Shown here: positions 35,715-44,958 of the stretch, one piece after another
Layout of the letters: every line of letters starts with the position of its first letter
Position numbering within the stretch: the stretch's first letter is position 1
NCBI GenBank assembly: GCA_020353055.1
Contig: CP070686.1
Location: 311,814-375,813, forward strand
DNA from: Caldifarciminota bacterium
GTDB lineage: Bacteria; Hydrothermota; Tepidihabitantia; SM23-42
DNA length: 64,000 nucleotides
Reading direction: 5' to 3'
Program-made: the position numbers and the translations under genes
The notes under the pieces: model-generated
Databases searched by the model: none
What the model saw: the letters and a program-made list of their open reading frames with translations, nothing else
What the model was told of the DNA's origin: nothing

Positions 35715-37702
35715 TTCTGCGGTTCTCCCTTCTCTCTCAGCGATTCGATATCGGTCGGTTCTACCCAATAATAGATATTCTCCAGGCTTATTTTGTACTT
35801 ACCACCCTTTTCGGCGACGACCTGACCGATTCTTCGGAGCTCTCTGATCCGCACCAGCTCGCCGACGCCGGGATGATATGGCTCGGCGCGAGGTTTGTCA
35901 TCGGCCTTCGCCTCGAAGAAATCACGTGTTTTGCGTATCACATTTGGCTTAGGTCCTTCCTTTCTGAGCGTCTTTATGAGTCGCTCAATATCGCTTCTTG
36001 CTTTCCGTAATTCATTTCGGTATTTTAAGCGCATTTCATCCGATTCCTGTTTTTTCTTGGCATTGAAAGCAGAGAGTTTTGTCTCATAGTCGATCACCAA
36101 GTCTGACAGCCTTTTGCGTTCTTCCTCGACCGTTTTATGCTCTCTCGAAAGATCCTCGAAGAGGCGGTTCAGGGAAATCTTATCCTCATCAAGAAAGGAC
36201 GATGCCCGCTTCAGAACGATTTCCTTTATCCCGAGAGTACGCGCCAATTGAAGCGCGTTGCTGGGCTGGGGCACACCAAGAATAAGTCTGTACGTAGGAC
36301 TGTCAGTATACTCCATACCCCCGTTCAGCATATCGTCTCGATTGCTGACAAATATCTTGAGGTTTTCATTATGCGTCGTGGCCAGGACCACATTTTTTTC
36401 TTTGCTCAATTCATCGAGGACAGCCGATGCCAATGCCGACCCCTCTTCCACCGAGGTCTGACTCATCAGTTCATCTAGAAGCACAAGAGAATTGCCGTCC
36501 CCATCGAGTGCACTCTTGATCTGTTTTATATGTGCGGCAAAAGTGGACAGCTGCGATTCAATACTCTGTTCATCACCAATGTCGGCGTAGATCTCATCAA
36601 AGAAAGGCAAAGTGCTGCCCTCATCAGCCGGGATGAAGAGACCGCATTTAGCCATCAGCGCAGCAAGTCCGACTGTCTTGAGCACGACGGTCTTGCCACC
36701 CGCATTTGGGCCAGATATCAACAGTACCCGTTTGCCTGAATTCAGTTTGAGATTCAATGGAACTACCCGCTCATTGATACGTTTGAGGATTGGATGAAAT
36801 GCGTTGATCATAAGCAGTCGCTCGTCAAAGATTGGACGATTGGCGTGCAGTTCTTTGGCGAATCGAACCTTCGCGAAAAGTAGATCAAGACTCACTATGG
36901 ATTCAATATCTTCCTCGATACTATCGATGTTATCACGTAGCCTATCGGTCAGGTAGCGCAATATAACCTCAATTTCGATCCGCTCTTCCTCATCCAGTTC
37001 AATGAGCAGGGCCGCATCCTCGGCAACGGCCGTAGGTTCAATGAAAACTGTCTCACCCGAATTCGAGAACGAATGTATTACTCCCCTGACCTGTTTCTTG
37101 AAATTACTGCGCACCGGGAGCACGTAATGACCAGCGCGCTCCACAACCACGAGGTCGGTGAACATTTTCGGCTGTTCTCTTAACATGCCATTCAAAAAAT
37201 CCCGTAGCCGATTGTTTATGCGTTTCTTCTTCTTGCGAATCTGTGCGAGTTTGGGACTCGCATCGTCTTTTAAAGCCCCGCTCTCATCGATCCGCGCGTC
37301 CAACTCGCGCCGCATTAAACTGTGGTCGTGCAGACCGGCAAAAAATTCTCGTAAGGTGCCAGAATCGAACCTCTTAATCAGAGTACGGACAGAGGCGAGA
37401 AACTTGCCCAACTCGTGGAATTCGTCAACGGAAATATGAGCCTTTGTTTGCAACCGCTTCCGTAGATCTCCCGGAGTGAAAGGCACAAAGAAATCTGCCG
37501 ACTCTCCCGATCTCAGAATTTTTTGAACATTCTCGAGCTCGCAGTCCACCACGGCCTGCGTCTGCAGAGGGCATAAATCCATTGCCCTTTTCTTGCCGGG
37601 GTCGGTACTGCAGAAATGTGAGAGAGAGTTGAGGATTTTTGGCAGTTCTAAGACATCCTCAGCATGGGTTCGCGTTATAACTCCTCCCTTTGTCGCTTCC
37701 AC
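35711..37702 (-). CDS. mutS2: MutS2-like ATPase lacking the Smr domain
   Basis: MutS2 proteins suppress recombination or act in ribosome rescue. The core is clear: MutS-type Walker A SGPNAGGKTVVLKTVGLAALM near residues 320-340, ADIGDEQSIESQLSTFAAHI, and LVLLDELMSQTSVEEGSALA. A coiled-coil and a KOW-like segment (GVGELVRIRELRRIGQVVA) follow, then the protein ends. The usual C-terminal Smr nuclease domain is absent (663 residues versus about 780). No second frame encodes it; dnaG follows at once. The start is uncertain: GTG 37702 overlaps rpsU by 28 bases, and ATA just after GGGAGGAG is an alternative. Confidence 0.88.
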   Translation of the reverse strand: MEATKGGVITRTHAEDVLELPKILNSLSHFCSTDPGKKRAMDLCPLQTQAVVDCELENVQKILRSGESADFFVPFTPGDLRKRLQTKAHISVDEFHELGKFLASVRTLIKRFDSGTLREFFAGLHDHSLMRRELDARIDESGALKDDASPKLAQIRKKKKRINNRLRDFLNGMLREQPKMFTDLVVVERAGHYVLPVRSNFKKQVRGVIHSFSNSGETVFIEPTAVAEDAALLIELDEEERIEIEVILRYLTDRLRDNIDSIEEDIESIVSLDLLFAKVRFAKELHANRPIFDERLLMINAFHPILKRINERVVPLNLKLNSGKRVLLISGPNAGGKTVVLKTVGLAALMAKCGLFIPADEGSTLPFFDEIYADIGDEQSIESQLSTFAAHIKQIKSALDGDGNSLVLLDELMSQTSVEEGSALASAVLDELSKEKNVVLATTHNENLKIFVSNRDDMLNGGMEYTDSPTYRLILGVPQPSNALQLARTLGIKEIVLKRASSFLDEDKISLNRLFEDLSREHKTVEEERKRLSDLVIDYETKLSAFNAKKKQESDEMRLKYRNELRKARSDIERLIKTLRKEGPKPNVIRKTRDFFEAKADDKPRAEPYHPGVGELVRIRELRRIGQVVAEKGGKYKISLENIYYWVEPTDIESLREKGEPQN

Positions 37703-37869
37703 TCCTTCTTACGCGCCGAGATTAGACGTCTCTTACGTTTTTCGCTCGGTTTTTCATAGACTTCATGCCGTTTGACGTCTCTCAAGATACCGGCTCGTTC
37801 CACTGACTTTCGGAAACGACGCAAGGCGTTATCAAAAGATTCTCCATCGTAGACTGTGACTTTTGTCAT
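37675..37869 (-). CDS. rpsU: 30S ribosomal protein S21 (bS21)
   Basis: bS21 helps the 30S subunit engage the Shine-Dalgarno region. The 64-residue sequence starts MTKVTVYDGESFDNALRRFR and contains VERAGILRDVKRHEVYEKPSEKRKR, typical of the family. AAAGGAGGTG precedes ATG 37869. It opens the macromolecular synthesis operon, here with mutS2 inserted between rpsU and dnaG. Confidence 0.97.
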   Translation of the reverse strand: MTKVTVYDGESFDNALRRFRKSVERAGILRDVKRHEVYEKPSEKRKRRLISARKKEWKRQREEL

Positions 37870-37912
37870 TAAATTGGCACCTCCTTTCAGAGTATATTAT
37901 TTATCTCACTTA

Positions 37913-37940
37913 ATTATATTGAAAAATCATGATTTGTCAA
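37913..37940 (-). promoter_or_regulatory. Promoter of rpsU-mutS2-dnaG-rpoD
   Basis: On the minus strand TTGACA (37940-37935) and TATAAT (37918-37913), both perfect, are 16 bases apart. The leader is about 38 bases and includes the Shine-Dalgarno sequence. Confidence 0.85.
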
Positions 37941-38052
37941 GGGGTTATTTGGAAAAGTTCCGATATTTCACGACTTATTTCTCAGGCAGCCAGAGAGAAT
38001 CATCTTTAATGAATATGGAAAAGCTATGAAATATCGTGTGTTTTACCTGAAG

Positions 38053-38721
38053 CTACTGACCAGATGTTTTTTTCCGAACCGCTTCTTGGACGATAGACAC
38101 GCCGCTTGAGGTACCCAGTCGATTGGCTCCGGCTGAAATGAAGTTCCGGGCCTGTTCGTATGTCCGTATGCCGCCGGATGCCTTCACCCCGAAATCAGGT
38201 CCAACAACCGACCGTAACAGTACGACGTCATCAAGTTGTGCCCCCTCGTGAGAGTAGCCAGTCGATGTTTTGACAAAGTGCGCTCCACTCTCCGTGATGA
38301 TATTTGCTGCCGTCACCTTTTCATCCCGGGTCAGCAGACATGTCTCAATGATGACCTTAAGGATCATCCCGGCGCAGACCTGGCTCACCATCTTTATCTC
38401 TTTCCCGATATACTTGAAGTCTTTTTCCTTTAACCTGCCAATGTTCATGACCATATCGATCTCATTACATCCATTCTTGATCAGGTCCTCGGCCGCGTAG
38501 ACCTTAGTCCGCGTGGTTGAAGCACCAAAAGGAAACCCCACCACACTGCAGATCTTCGTCTCTTCGGGCTGCATTCGAACGACGGTCGGCACCCAACAGG
38601 GATTAACTACCGCGGCATAGAACTGGTATTCCGCAACGTCTTTCATGAATTTCATGATATCTGCACTCGTTGCGTCTGGCCTCAGAATTGTCTGGTCGAT
38701 TACTCTGTTCAACGTATCCAC
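38053..38721 (-). CDS. deoC: Deoxyribose-phosphate aldolase
   Basis: DeoC cleaves 2-deoxyribose 5-phosphate to acetaldehyde and glyceraldehyde 3-phosphate in nucleoside salvage. The 222-residue TIM barrel shows LKVIIETCLLTRDE (first catalytic Lys), AHFVKTSTGYS (Schiff-base Lys) and VKASGGIRTYEQA. The start is GTG 38721, which fits the family N-terminus (MDTLNRVIDQTIL). The GTG lies six bases after the -10 box and has no Shine-Dalgarno sequence, which suggests a leaderless transcript. It is divergent from proS and has no co-transcribed neighbour. Confidence 0.95.
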   Translation of the reverse strand: MDTLNRVIDQTILRPDATSADIMKFMKDVAEYQFYAAVVNPCWVPTVVRMQPEETKICSVVGFPFGASTTRTKVYAAEDLIKNGCNEIDMVMNIGRLKEKDFKYIGKEIKMVSQVCAGMILKVIIETCLLTRDEKVTAANIITESGAHFVKTSTGYSHEGAQLDDVVLLRSVVGPDFGVKASGGIRTYEQARNFISAGANRLGTSSGVSIVQEAVRKKTSGQ

Positions 38722-38727
38722 GTACCA

Positions 38728-38755
38728 ATATTAACGTTATGATTTGCGAAGTCAA
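38728..38755 (-). promoter_or_regulatory. Promoter of deoC, leaderless type
   Basis: On the minus strand TTGACT (38755-38750) and TAATAT (38733-38728) are 16 bases apart, followed by six bases and the GTG start codon. The -10 box is imperfect. Confidence 0.65.
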
Positions 38756-38802
38756 GGCCGATACGCAGTATTGATAGGTAGATTGTAAAAAAGGTCGCAG
38801 TA

Positions 38803-38831
38803 TTGACATATTAATATATTTGTGGTATATT
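38803..38831 (+). promoter_or_regulatory. Promoter of the proS-rimP-nusA-infB operon, leaderless type
   Basis: TTGACA (38803-38808) and TATATT (38826-38831) are 17 bases apart, with seven bases to ATG 38839. Transcription should begin at or one base before the start codon. No Shine-Dalgarno sequence exists. Confidence 0.8.
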
Positions 38832-38838
38832 TAAAGTT

Positions 38839-40557
38839 ATGAAATTTGATAAATCGCTAATAGCTACCTTGCGTGAAGATCCAAAAGAAGCCGAGACAAA
38901 AAACCATCGTCTCTTGCTGCGCGGTGGTTTTATCCGGCAGGTCGCGTCAGGTATTCATACTTATTTACCCCTCGGCTGGCGTATCCTTTTGAGAATCAGT
39001 AATATCATCCGGGAAGAGATGGATCGAATAGATGGTCAGGAACTGCTCATGCCCGCGATCTCCCCCAAGGAACTCTGGGAGGAATCAGGCCGCTGGCAGG
39101 AATATGGCGAGGATATGTTCCGGCTGAAAGACCGCAAAGACCGTGAATATTGTCTCTGCCCGACCCATGAGGAAATAGTCGCCGATACCGCACGCCATAA
39201 GATCCGTTCTTATCGGGATTTGCCGCAAATTTGGTATCAGATACAAACAAAATTTCGCGATGAACCGAGACCCCGCTCCGGTGTGCTCAGGTCAAGACAA
39301 TTCATCATGAAAGACTCTTATAGTCTGGACTGCGACCAGGCTGGATTGGATAAGAGCTTCAATCTTCACAAACAAGCTTATGAAAAAATCTTCAAGCGTT
39401 GCGGTTTGGATTTTGTTATCGTTGACGCCTCGAGCGGACTCATGGGCACTGGTGAATCAAAGGAATTCATGGCACTCGTTGCCGGTGGCGAGGATGAACT
39501 CGTCATCTGCCAGCAGTGCGATTACCGTGCGAATATCCAGGTCGCCGAGGGGAAAGGCCTTTCAGCATCTTTCGCAGACATCCCGCTCGAGCAGATCGCC
39601 ACACCTGAAAAACGCACGGTTAGAGAAGTAACGGAATTCCTTAATGTTCCTGCGCAGAATCTTGTGAAGAGCCTTTTTTTCACCGCCGTCAAAAAAGACC
39701 CTATTCTGATATTGATTCGCGGCGATTACGAAGTCAACGAAGACAAGGTTGCGCGGTTGATCGGGCATGGCTATGAGCCGGCAAGCGCCGAGGAGATAAA
39801 ATCTGTGTTCGGTGCTGAACCAGGATACATTGGTCCTGCCGGAATGGGTAAATTGAAAATCTATGCAGATGATCTGCTACTTGATGCGCAGGGCATGATC
39901 ACGGGAGGCAATCGAGACGGCTATCACGTCAGGGGGCTGAATCTCGGACGTGACGTGCGAGTGACCGAATATGCTGATCTCAGAAAGGTAAGATCAGGCG
40001 ACCGCTGTTTAAAATGCGGTGGAAAGATGACCATCGAGAGTGCTCTTGAACTCGGGCATATCTTCAAGCTGGGCACGAAGTATTCGATCAGCCTCGGCGC
40101 GAATTTTCTGGACGAGAAAGGTATCTCGAAACCGATCATAATGGGCAGTTACGGTATTGGGCTCGAGAGAATAATGGCTTGTGCCTGCGAACAAAAAAGT
40201 GACGACCGCGGTGCGGTCTGGCCCATCTCGATCGCGCCGTTTGACATTCACCTTACGATCCTCAATCCGAATGAGGATATTGTCAAAAACACAAGCGCGG
40301 ATGTAATACGGCTGTTGACTAAAGCGGGTTTCTCGGTTATTATAGACGACCGGGACGTTTCGGCTGGGATAAAATTCAACGATGCAGATCTGATCGGTAT
40401 TCCAATACGCGTAACGGTCGGTCCAAAGGGTATCAAGAACAACCAGCTCGATATCCATATCAGAGAAACCGGAGAAACACACTCTGCTACTCAATCGGAA
40501 CTGGTGGCGAAATGTATCGAGATGAGGGAACTCCTGTACCGGAGAATAAATGGATAG
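38839..40557 (+). CDS. proS: Proline--tRNA ligase
   Basis: ProS charges tRNA-Pro. The 572-residue bacterial-type enzyme shows class II motifs: motif 1 around GIHTYLPLGWRILLRI, motif 2 in FRDEPRPRSGVLRSRQFIMKDSYS and motif 3 in GSYGIGLERIMA. The INS editing domain sits between motifs 2 and 3 (about residues 225-400), followed by the anticodon-binding domain. It leads a long operon for translation and ribosome maturation. It has no Shine-Dalgarno sequence and is probably read from a leaderless mRNA. rimP overlaps its end by eight bases. Confidence 0.97.
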   Translation: MKFDKSLIATLREDPKEAETKNHRLLLRGGFIRQVASGIHTYLPLGWRILLRISNIIREEMDRIDGQELLMPAISPKELWEESGRWQEYGEDMFRLKDRKDREYCLCPTHEEIVADTARHKIRSYRDLPQIWYQIQTKFRDEPRPRSGVLRSRQFIMKDSYSLDCDQAGLDKSFNLHKQAYEKIFKRCGLDFVIVDASSGLMGTGESKEFMALVAGGEDELVICQQCDYRANIQVAEGKGLSASFADIPLEQIATPEKRTVREVTEFLNVPAQNLVKSLFFTAVKKDPILILIRGDYEVNEDKVARLIGHGYEPASAEEIKSVFGAEPGYIGPAGMGKLKIYADDLLLDAQGMITGGNRDGYHVRGLNLGRDVRVTEYADLRKVRSGDRCLKCGGKMTIESALELGHIFKLGTKYSISLGANFLDEKGISKPIIMGSYGIGLERIMACACEQKSDDRGAVWPISIAPFDIHLTILNPNEDIVKNTSADVIRLLTKAGFSVIIDDRDVSAGIKFNDADLIGIPIRVTVGPKGIKNNQLDIHIRETGETHSATQSELVAKCIEMRELLYRRING

Positions 40558-40990
40558 AGATTTAGATTTGGAAGGGATTTCGCGAACAATACGTGAGGTC
40601 ATCGAGGATATGGGTCTAAGGTTTTATGATTTTGACTACAACGATGTATCGCGAACATTACGCGTTTACATCGACAAGGAAAAAGGAGGCGTTACGATCG
40701 GGGATTGTCAGAAGGCAAGCAACACGATATCACGCAAACTCGACGAGGACGATTTGATGAATTTTCCATACACGCTCGAAGTTTCGTCGCCAGGCGTCGA
40801 ACGCATCCTCAAGAAACCAGAGCACTACGCATGGGCTGTAGGTAATCTGGTGGAAATCGATACCGGAAGAGAGAAGATCAGAGGTTATCTTAGAGGCACC
40901 AAGAAGAATGGAGTCGTTGTGTCATCGGGAAATGGTGAGAAGATTATACACTACGCTTCGATAAAACGAGCGAACGTCATTGAGGAGTGA
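40550..40990 (+). CDS. rimP: Ribosome maturation factor RimP
   Basis: RimP assists 30S assembly. The 146-residue protein shows the family landmarks LRFYDFDYNDVSRTLRVYID, TIGDCQKASNTISRKLDEDD and YTLEVSSPGVERILKKPEHY. ATG 40550 overlaps the proS stop by eight bases, and nusA follows directly, the classic rimP-nusA-infB order. Confidence 0.95.
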   Translation: MDRDLDLEGISRTIREVIEDMGLRFYDFDYNDVSRTLRVYIDKEKGGVTIGDCQKASNTISRKLDEDDLMNFPYTLEVSSPGVERILKKPEHYAWAVGNLVEIDTGREKIRGYLRGTKKNGVVVSSGNGEKIIHYASIKRANVIEE

Positions 40991-40994
40991 ACCT

Positions 40995-42275
40995 ATGACA
41001 ACTGATACCAAAATGATAATTGAGAACATGAAAGCCGTAGCCCGTGCGCGCGGTGTGAAATTCGATTATGTAATGCAATCCTTGGCCGAAGCAATAGAAA
41101 GCGGCATCAAGAGAAAATTCGGTAAGAATACGGAATCCGAAGTTACCGTAAACAAATCGACCGGCGACATAAAAATCTTTGTGACCAAGAAGGTCGTCGA
41201 CGAAGTAGTCGACGCGGAAACCGAAATTTCTCTGCAAGAAGCACAGCAAAAGAAGGAAAGCTACAAAGTTGGCGACGTATTTCGCATTCCCATATCTATA
41301 GGAGAGCTCGGCAGAACTGCCATCGAGATGGTCAAACAGACGCTCACCCAGAAGGTCAGCGAGGCAGAAAGAAATCGAATCCTTGCCGAGTATGAGAAGA
41401 AGATAGGTGAGATCGTGAAGGGTATCGTCAAGGTAGTTAGCCGCAATGAAATTCTCGTCGACCTTGGTCCGGTGGAAGCGGTAATACCCGGCTACGGGAT
41501 GATGAGGTCGGAGCACTACCGATTGGATTCACCAATACGTGCTGTAGTACATCGTGTCGATCGAGCACAGTGGGGACCTAAAATCATTCTCTCCAGAACC
41601 GACCCGAAATTCCTCGAACGACTTCTATTTTATGAAATACCCGAGATCAAAGATAGCGTAATTCAAGTCGTAAAGATCGTACGCGAACCGGGTGTCCGTG
41701 CAAAACTTGCCGTCCAAACAATTGACCCTAAGGTCGATCCGATTGGCGCCTGCGTCGGGTACCGGGGCAGCCGTATTCAATCAGTCGTTAAGGAACTCTC
41801 TGGAGAACGTATCGATGTCATTCAGTGGAGCAAAGAACCCACCATACAGGTTTCGCGCAGTCTCTCTCCTGCAAAGGTAAAAGAAGTGATTTCGCTGGCC
41901 GAAGGGCATGTTCTGGCGATCGTCCCGGATGATGACTACTCGAAGGCGATCGGCAAGAATGGCGTTAATGTCGACCTGGCGTCTCGACTCTGCGAAGTCG
42001 ACATCGAAATAAAGAAAGTGTCCGAATACGAAAAAGAAATGAAAGAAAAAGAACTTGCTGACATGAAGATCGAGGATGTCGCGCTATTGGATGCAAAATT
42101 GAAGAAAGCCCTCATCAAAAAAGGATATACGAATGTGCTCGCCGTAATCAACGCCCCGGTTGATGAACTAAAATTTCTCCTGTCACTGGACGATGACGCG
42201 GTGAAGGAATTGTTGGAAACCCTGAGACCTAAGGACGAAAAGGAGTCCGGAGATGCCGGCCAAGAAAGTTCATAG
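40995..42275 (+). CDS. nusA: Transcription termination/antitermination factor NusA
   Basis: NusA binds RNA polymerase and modulates pausing, termination and rRNA antitermination. The N-terminal domain (residues 1-125), the S1 domain (about 130-200; EIVKGIVKVVSRNEILVDLG) and two KH domains (GACVGYRGSRIQSVVKEL and KAIGKNGVNVDLASRL) are visible, plus a short C-terminal helical region. The start is ATG 40995, eight bases after GAGGAG; an upstream TTG (40980) is unlikely. This gives 426 residues. The 3' end overlaps infB by 23 bases. Confidence 0.95.
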   Translation: MTTDTKMIIENMKAVARARGVKFDYVMQSLAEAIESGIKRKFGKNTESEVTVNKSTGDIKIFVTKKVVDEVVDAETEISLQEAQQKKESYKVGDVFRIPISIGELGRTAIEMVKQTLTQKVSEAERNRILAEYEKKIGEIVKGIVKVVSRNEILVDLGPVEAVIPGYGMMRSEHYRLDSPIRAVVHRVDRAQWGPKIILSRTDPKFLERLLFYEIPEIKDSVIQVVKIVREPGVRAKLAVQTIDPKVDPIGACVGYRGSRIQSVVKELSGERIDVIQWSKEPTIQVSRSLSPAKVKEVISLAEGHVLAIVPDDDYSKAIGKNGVNVDLASRLCEVDIEIKKVSEYEKEMKEKELADMKIEDVALLDAKLKKALIKKGYTNVLAVINAPVDELKFLLSLDDDAVKELLETLRPKDEKESGDAGQESS

Positions 42276-44340
42276 TGTCGCAAAGAATTTAGGTCTATCG
42301 AGTGCCGCTTTAATAAAACTCCTCGAGGAGATCGGGATAAAGGCCAAAGGCCACATGTCTGCTCTGACTGATGAGGAAATAAAGAAGATTAAGAGTAAGA
42401 TATCGGAGGAGAAGAAACGCGTCAAAAAGGAATTCACACGACGTTATTCAAAACCGAGGGCAAAAGAGAAGAAGAAGAAGATAAACAAAGAAGAGATCAA
42501 AGAAAAAGTAAAATCTACCCTTGCAAAACTCGAAAAGCGTGAGACAAAGAAACATTATAAGCGCGAGATTCCGCAAAAGATAGAAACTCAACCGGCAGAA
42601 AAAATCGTTGAAGTTACAGATTTCATGACTGTCGCCGAACTGGCTCAGTCGCTGGGTAAACCCGTCAGCGAAGTGATCAAGAAGTGCATGGACCTTGGTC
42701 TAATGGTCAGCTTAAATCAACGCCTTGACCTCGACACCATCTCTGTTATCTGCGACGAATTGAGTTGCAAGGTCAAGACCGTATCTATAGAAGAGCAGGT
42801 AAAGACGAAAGAGGTAACCGAAGCGATCGAAAGACCGCCCGTAGTTACTGTCATGGGCCACGTCGATCACGGCAAAACCACACTTCTCGATGCAATCACG
42901 AAGCTCAAGGTGGCCGAAAGAGAGTATGGCAAGATCACGCAGAAGATGGCCGCCTACCAGGTCGAATATCATGATAAGATCATTACATTCCTTGACACAC
43001 CGGGGCACGAAGCATTCACGGCAATGAGGGCGAGAGGCGCACAGGTAACCGACATCGTCATCCTGGTCGTGGCAGCCGATGATGGGGTCATGCCCCAAAC
43101 AGTCGAAGCCATTGACCATGCTCGGGCGGCCGGGGTTCCCATAATCGTCTGTATCAACAAAATAGATCTGCCAAATTCAAACATCAATCTCGTTAAAACC
43201 CAGCTGGCAAAAGCGAACGTGGTCATTGAAGATTTCGGTGGGAAATCAATTTCGGTTGAGGTGTCGGCGCTCAAGGGTAAGGGCATACCAGATCTGCTCG
43301 ATGCCATATTGGTCAAGTCTGAAGAACTAAATCTCAAAGCACCGCTTAGCAAGCTCGCAAAAGGGGTAGTACTTGAGGCCCGTCTCGACCGCGGAAAGGG
43401 TAACGTATCCACAATTCTCGTTCAGGAAGGAACCCTGCGTAAAGGTGACCCCTTTGTATGCGGACCGCATTTCGGGCGGGTACGCGAGTTGTTCGACGAG
43501 AAATTCGAAAAAGTCGGCGAAGCAGTACCGTCGACACCGGTTCTCGTACTTGGCTTCAGTGGATTACCGCAAGCAGGTGAAATATTCCTTGCCGTCGACA
43601 ACGAACACCGAGCGCGGGAACTCGCGGCGCAACGCGAATTGATGGACCGCAGTAGGCGGCTTGCACCGAAGTCAAAACTGACGCTGCTCAACCTTCAAGA
43701 GAAAATCCAAGCCGGTGAAACGAAGGAGTTAAAGATTTTGCTCAAGGCAGACACGGCAGGCTCGGCCGAAGCACTCGACGAGAAACTCCAAGAATTGACG
43801 ACCGATGAGGTATCGGTGAGAGTAGTCCATAAGGGCGTCGGTAAGATAAATGTTTCGGATGTGCTGCTTTCCGAGGTGACTGGCGCAATCTGTGTTGGTT
43901 TTCACGTCGGACCGGATGCCAATGCATTGGAGAGTGCCGAACGCGAAGGCGTGGAGATCAGGACTTACCGATTGATATACGAAGCACTAGATGACCTGAG
44001 AGCCGCCATGCTCGGCATGCTTGAACCAAAGATGCAAGAAATACTGATCGGTGAGGCCGACGTACGTGAAGTGTTCAATATCCCGCGCGCTGGTGTCATC
44101 GCCGGGTGTTACGTAAAAGACGGTAAAGTATTGAGGAATTCAATTGCCCATCTCATTCGTGATAAAAAAGAAATCCTCACTGCAAAAGTAGTATCTCTAA
44201 AGAGATTCAAAGAAGACACCAAAGAAGTAACCGCTGGCTACGAATGTGGTATCGGTCTCGAAGATGTATCTGACATCCAGAAAGAGGACTTAATGCAATT
44301 CTACAAAATCGAAGAACAAACCAGCAAGGATGTCGGATAG
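42253..44340 (+). CDS. infB: Translation initiation factor IF-2
   Basis: IF-2 is the GTPase that brings initiator tRNA to the 30S subunit. The 695-residue protein has an IF2 N-domain (VHSVAKNLGLSSAALIKLLEE), a lysine-rich linker, a second N-domain and the GTPase with GHVDHGKTTLLD (G1, near 202), DTPGHEAF (G3) and NKIDLP (G4). Domains II to IV follow, ending in VTAGYECGIGLE. AGGAGTCCGGAG precedes ATG 42253, which lies inside the end of nusA. Co-transcribed with nusA and the DUF503 gene. Confidence 0.97.
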   Translation: MPAKKVHSVAKNLGLSSAALIKLLEEIGIKAKGHMSALTDEEIKKIKSKISEEKKRVKKEFTRRYSKPRAKEKKKKINKEEIKEKVKSTLAKLEKRETKKHYKREIPQKIETQPAEKIVEVTDFMTVAELAQSLGKPVSEVIKKCMDLGLMVSLNQRLDLDTISVICDELSCKVKTVSIEEQVKTKEVTEAIERPPVVTVMGHVDHGKTTLLDAITKLKVAEREYGKITQKMAAYQVEYHDKIITFLDTPGHEAFTAMRARGAQVTDIVILVVAADDGVMPQTVEAIDHARAAGVPIIVCINKIDLPNSNINLVKTQLAKANVVIEDFGGKSISVEVSALKGKGIPDLLDAILVKSEELNLKAPLSKLAKGVVLEARLDRGKGNVSTILVQEGTLRKGDPFVCGPHFGRVRELFDEKFEKVGEAVPSTPVLVLGFSGLPQAGEIFLAVDNEHRARELAAQRELMDRSRRLAPKSKLTLLNLQEKIQAGETKELKILLKADTAGSAEALDEKLQELTTDEVSVRVVHKGVGKINVSDVLLSEVTGAICVGFHVGPDANALESAEREGVEIRTYRLIYEALDDLRAAMLGMLEPKMQEILIGEADVREVFNIPRAGVIAGCYVKDGKVLRNSIAHLIRDKKEILTAKVVSLKRFKEDTKEVTAGYECGIGLEDVSDIQKEDLMQFYKIEEQTSKDVG

Positions 44341-44623
44341 ATTTTTCGTTTGTCGCTGTGACCTGGACTTGCACATCGATAACTGCCATTCACTCAAGGA
44401 AAAGAGACGCATTGTCACCAGTCTCAAGGAGAAATTGAAGAATCGATATAATGTGGCAATCTGCGAATTTGGGGACCTCTCGCTGTGGCAGCGTACTCAG
44501 CTCGGGCTCGTTACCTGTGGCAATACCAAACAGCACGTTGATTCATCCATGAGAAAGGCACTGGATTTCATAGACAAATTCCATGCTGTTTCCTTACTGA
44601 AATATGACATCGCAATAACCTGA
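44330..44623 (+). CDS. DUF503 (YlxP-like) family protein
   Basis: A 97-residue protein of the DUF503 family, found between infB and rbfA in many bacteria. Family signatures include LHIDNCHSLKEKRRIVTSLKEKLKNRYNVAICEFG-type sequence and QLGLVTCGN. Function is unknown; the position suggests a role in ribosome biogenesis or translation. It overlaps infB by 11 bases and shares one base with rbfA. Confidence 0.88.
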   Translation: MSDRFFVCRCDLDLHIDNCHSLKEKRRIVTSLKEKLKNRYNVAICEFGDLSLWQRTQLGLVTCGNTKQHVDSSMRKALDFIDKFHAVSLLKYDIAIT

Positions 44624-44958
44624 TGAGAAAAGATAGAATTGCCTCGGTCTTGATACGCGCGATATCGGAGATAATCGAACACGATATCAAAGACCCAAGG
44701 CTTGGGTTGGTCACGATCACCACAGTGAATGTCAGCAGCGATCTGAAAATGGCCACGGTGTACTTCTCGAGCTTGACTGATAAAGACGCTGGGCTAGCCA
44801 CACTCAATCGTGCAAAAGGGTACATACGCTCAGAATTGGCCAATCGAGTAAGGATGAAGTACGTACCTGATATCGAATTCAAGATAGATAACAGTTTTGA
44901 ATACGGGAAGAAAATAGATGCGCTCCTTAACGAAATTAGTCAGGATAATAAAGAATAG
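44623..44958 (+). CDS. rbfA: Ribosome-binding factor A
   Basis: RbfA is a KH-like factor needed for late 30S maturation and cold adaptation. The 111-residue protein shows IEHDIKDPRLGLVTITTVNVSSDLKMATVYFS-type sequence and ends RMKYVPDIEFKIDNSFEYGKKI, both typical. It starts on the last base of the DUF503 gene and overlaps nrnA by 41 bases. Confidence 0.95.
   Translation: MRKDRIASVLIRAISEIIEHDIKDPRLGLVTITTVNVSSDLKMATVYFSSLTDKDAGLATLNRAKGYIRSELANRVRMKYVPDIEFKIDNSFEYGKKIDALLNEISQDNKE

Noticed and set aside
40009..40602. 197-residue minus-strand frame over the end of proS
   Set aside because: It lies fully antisense to proS and rimP and has no recognisable domain.
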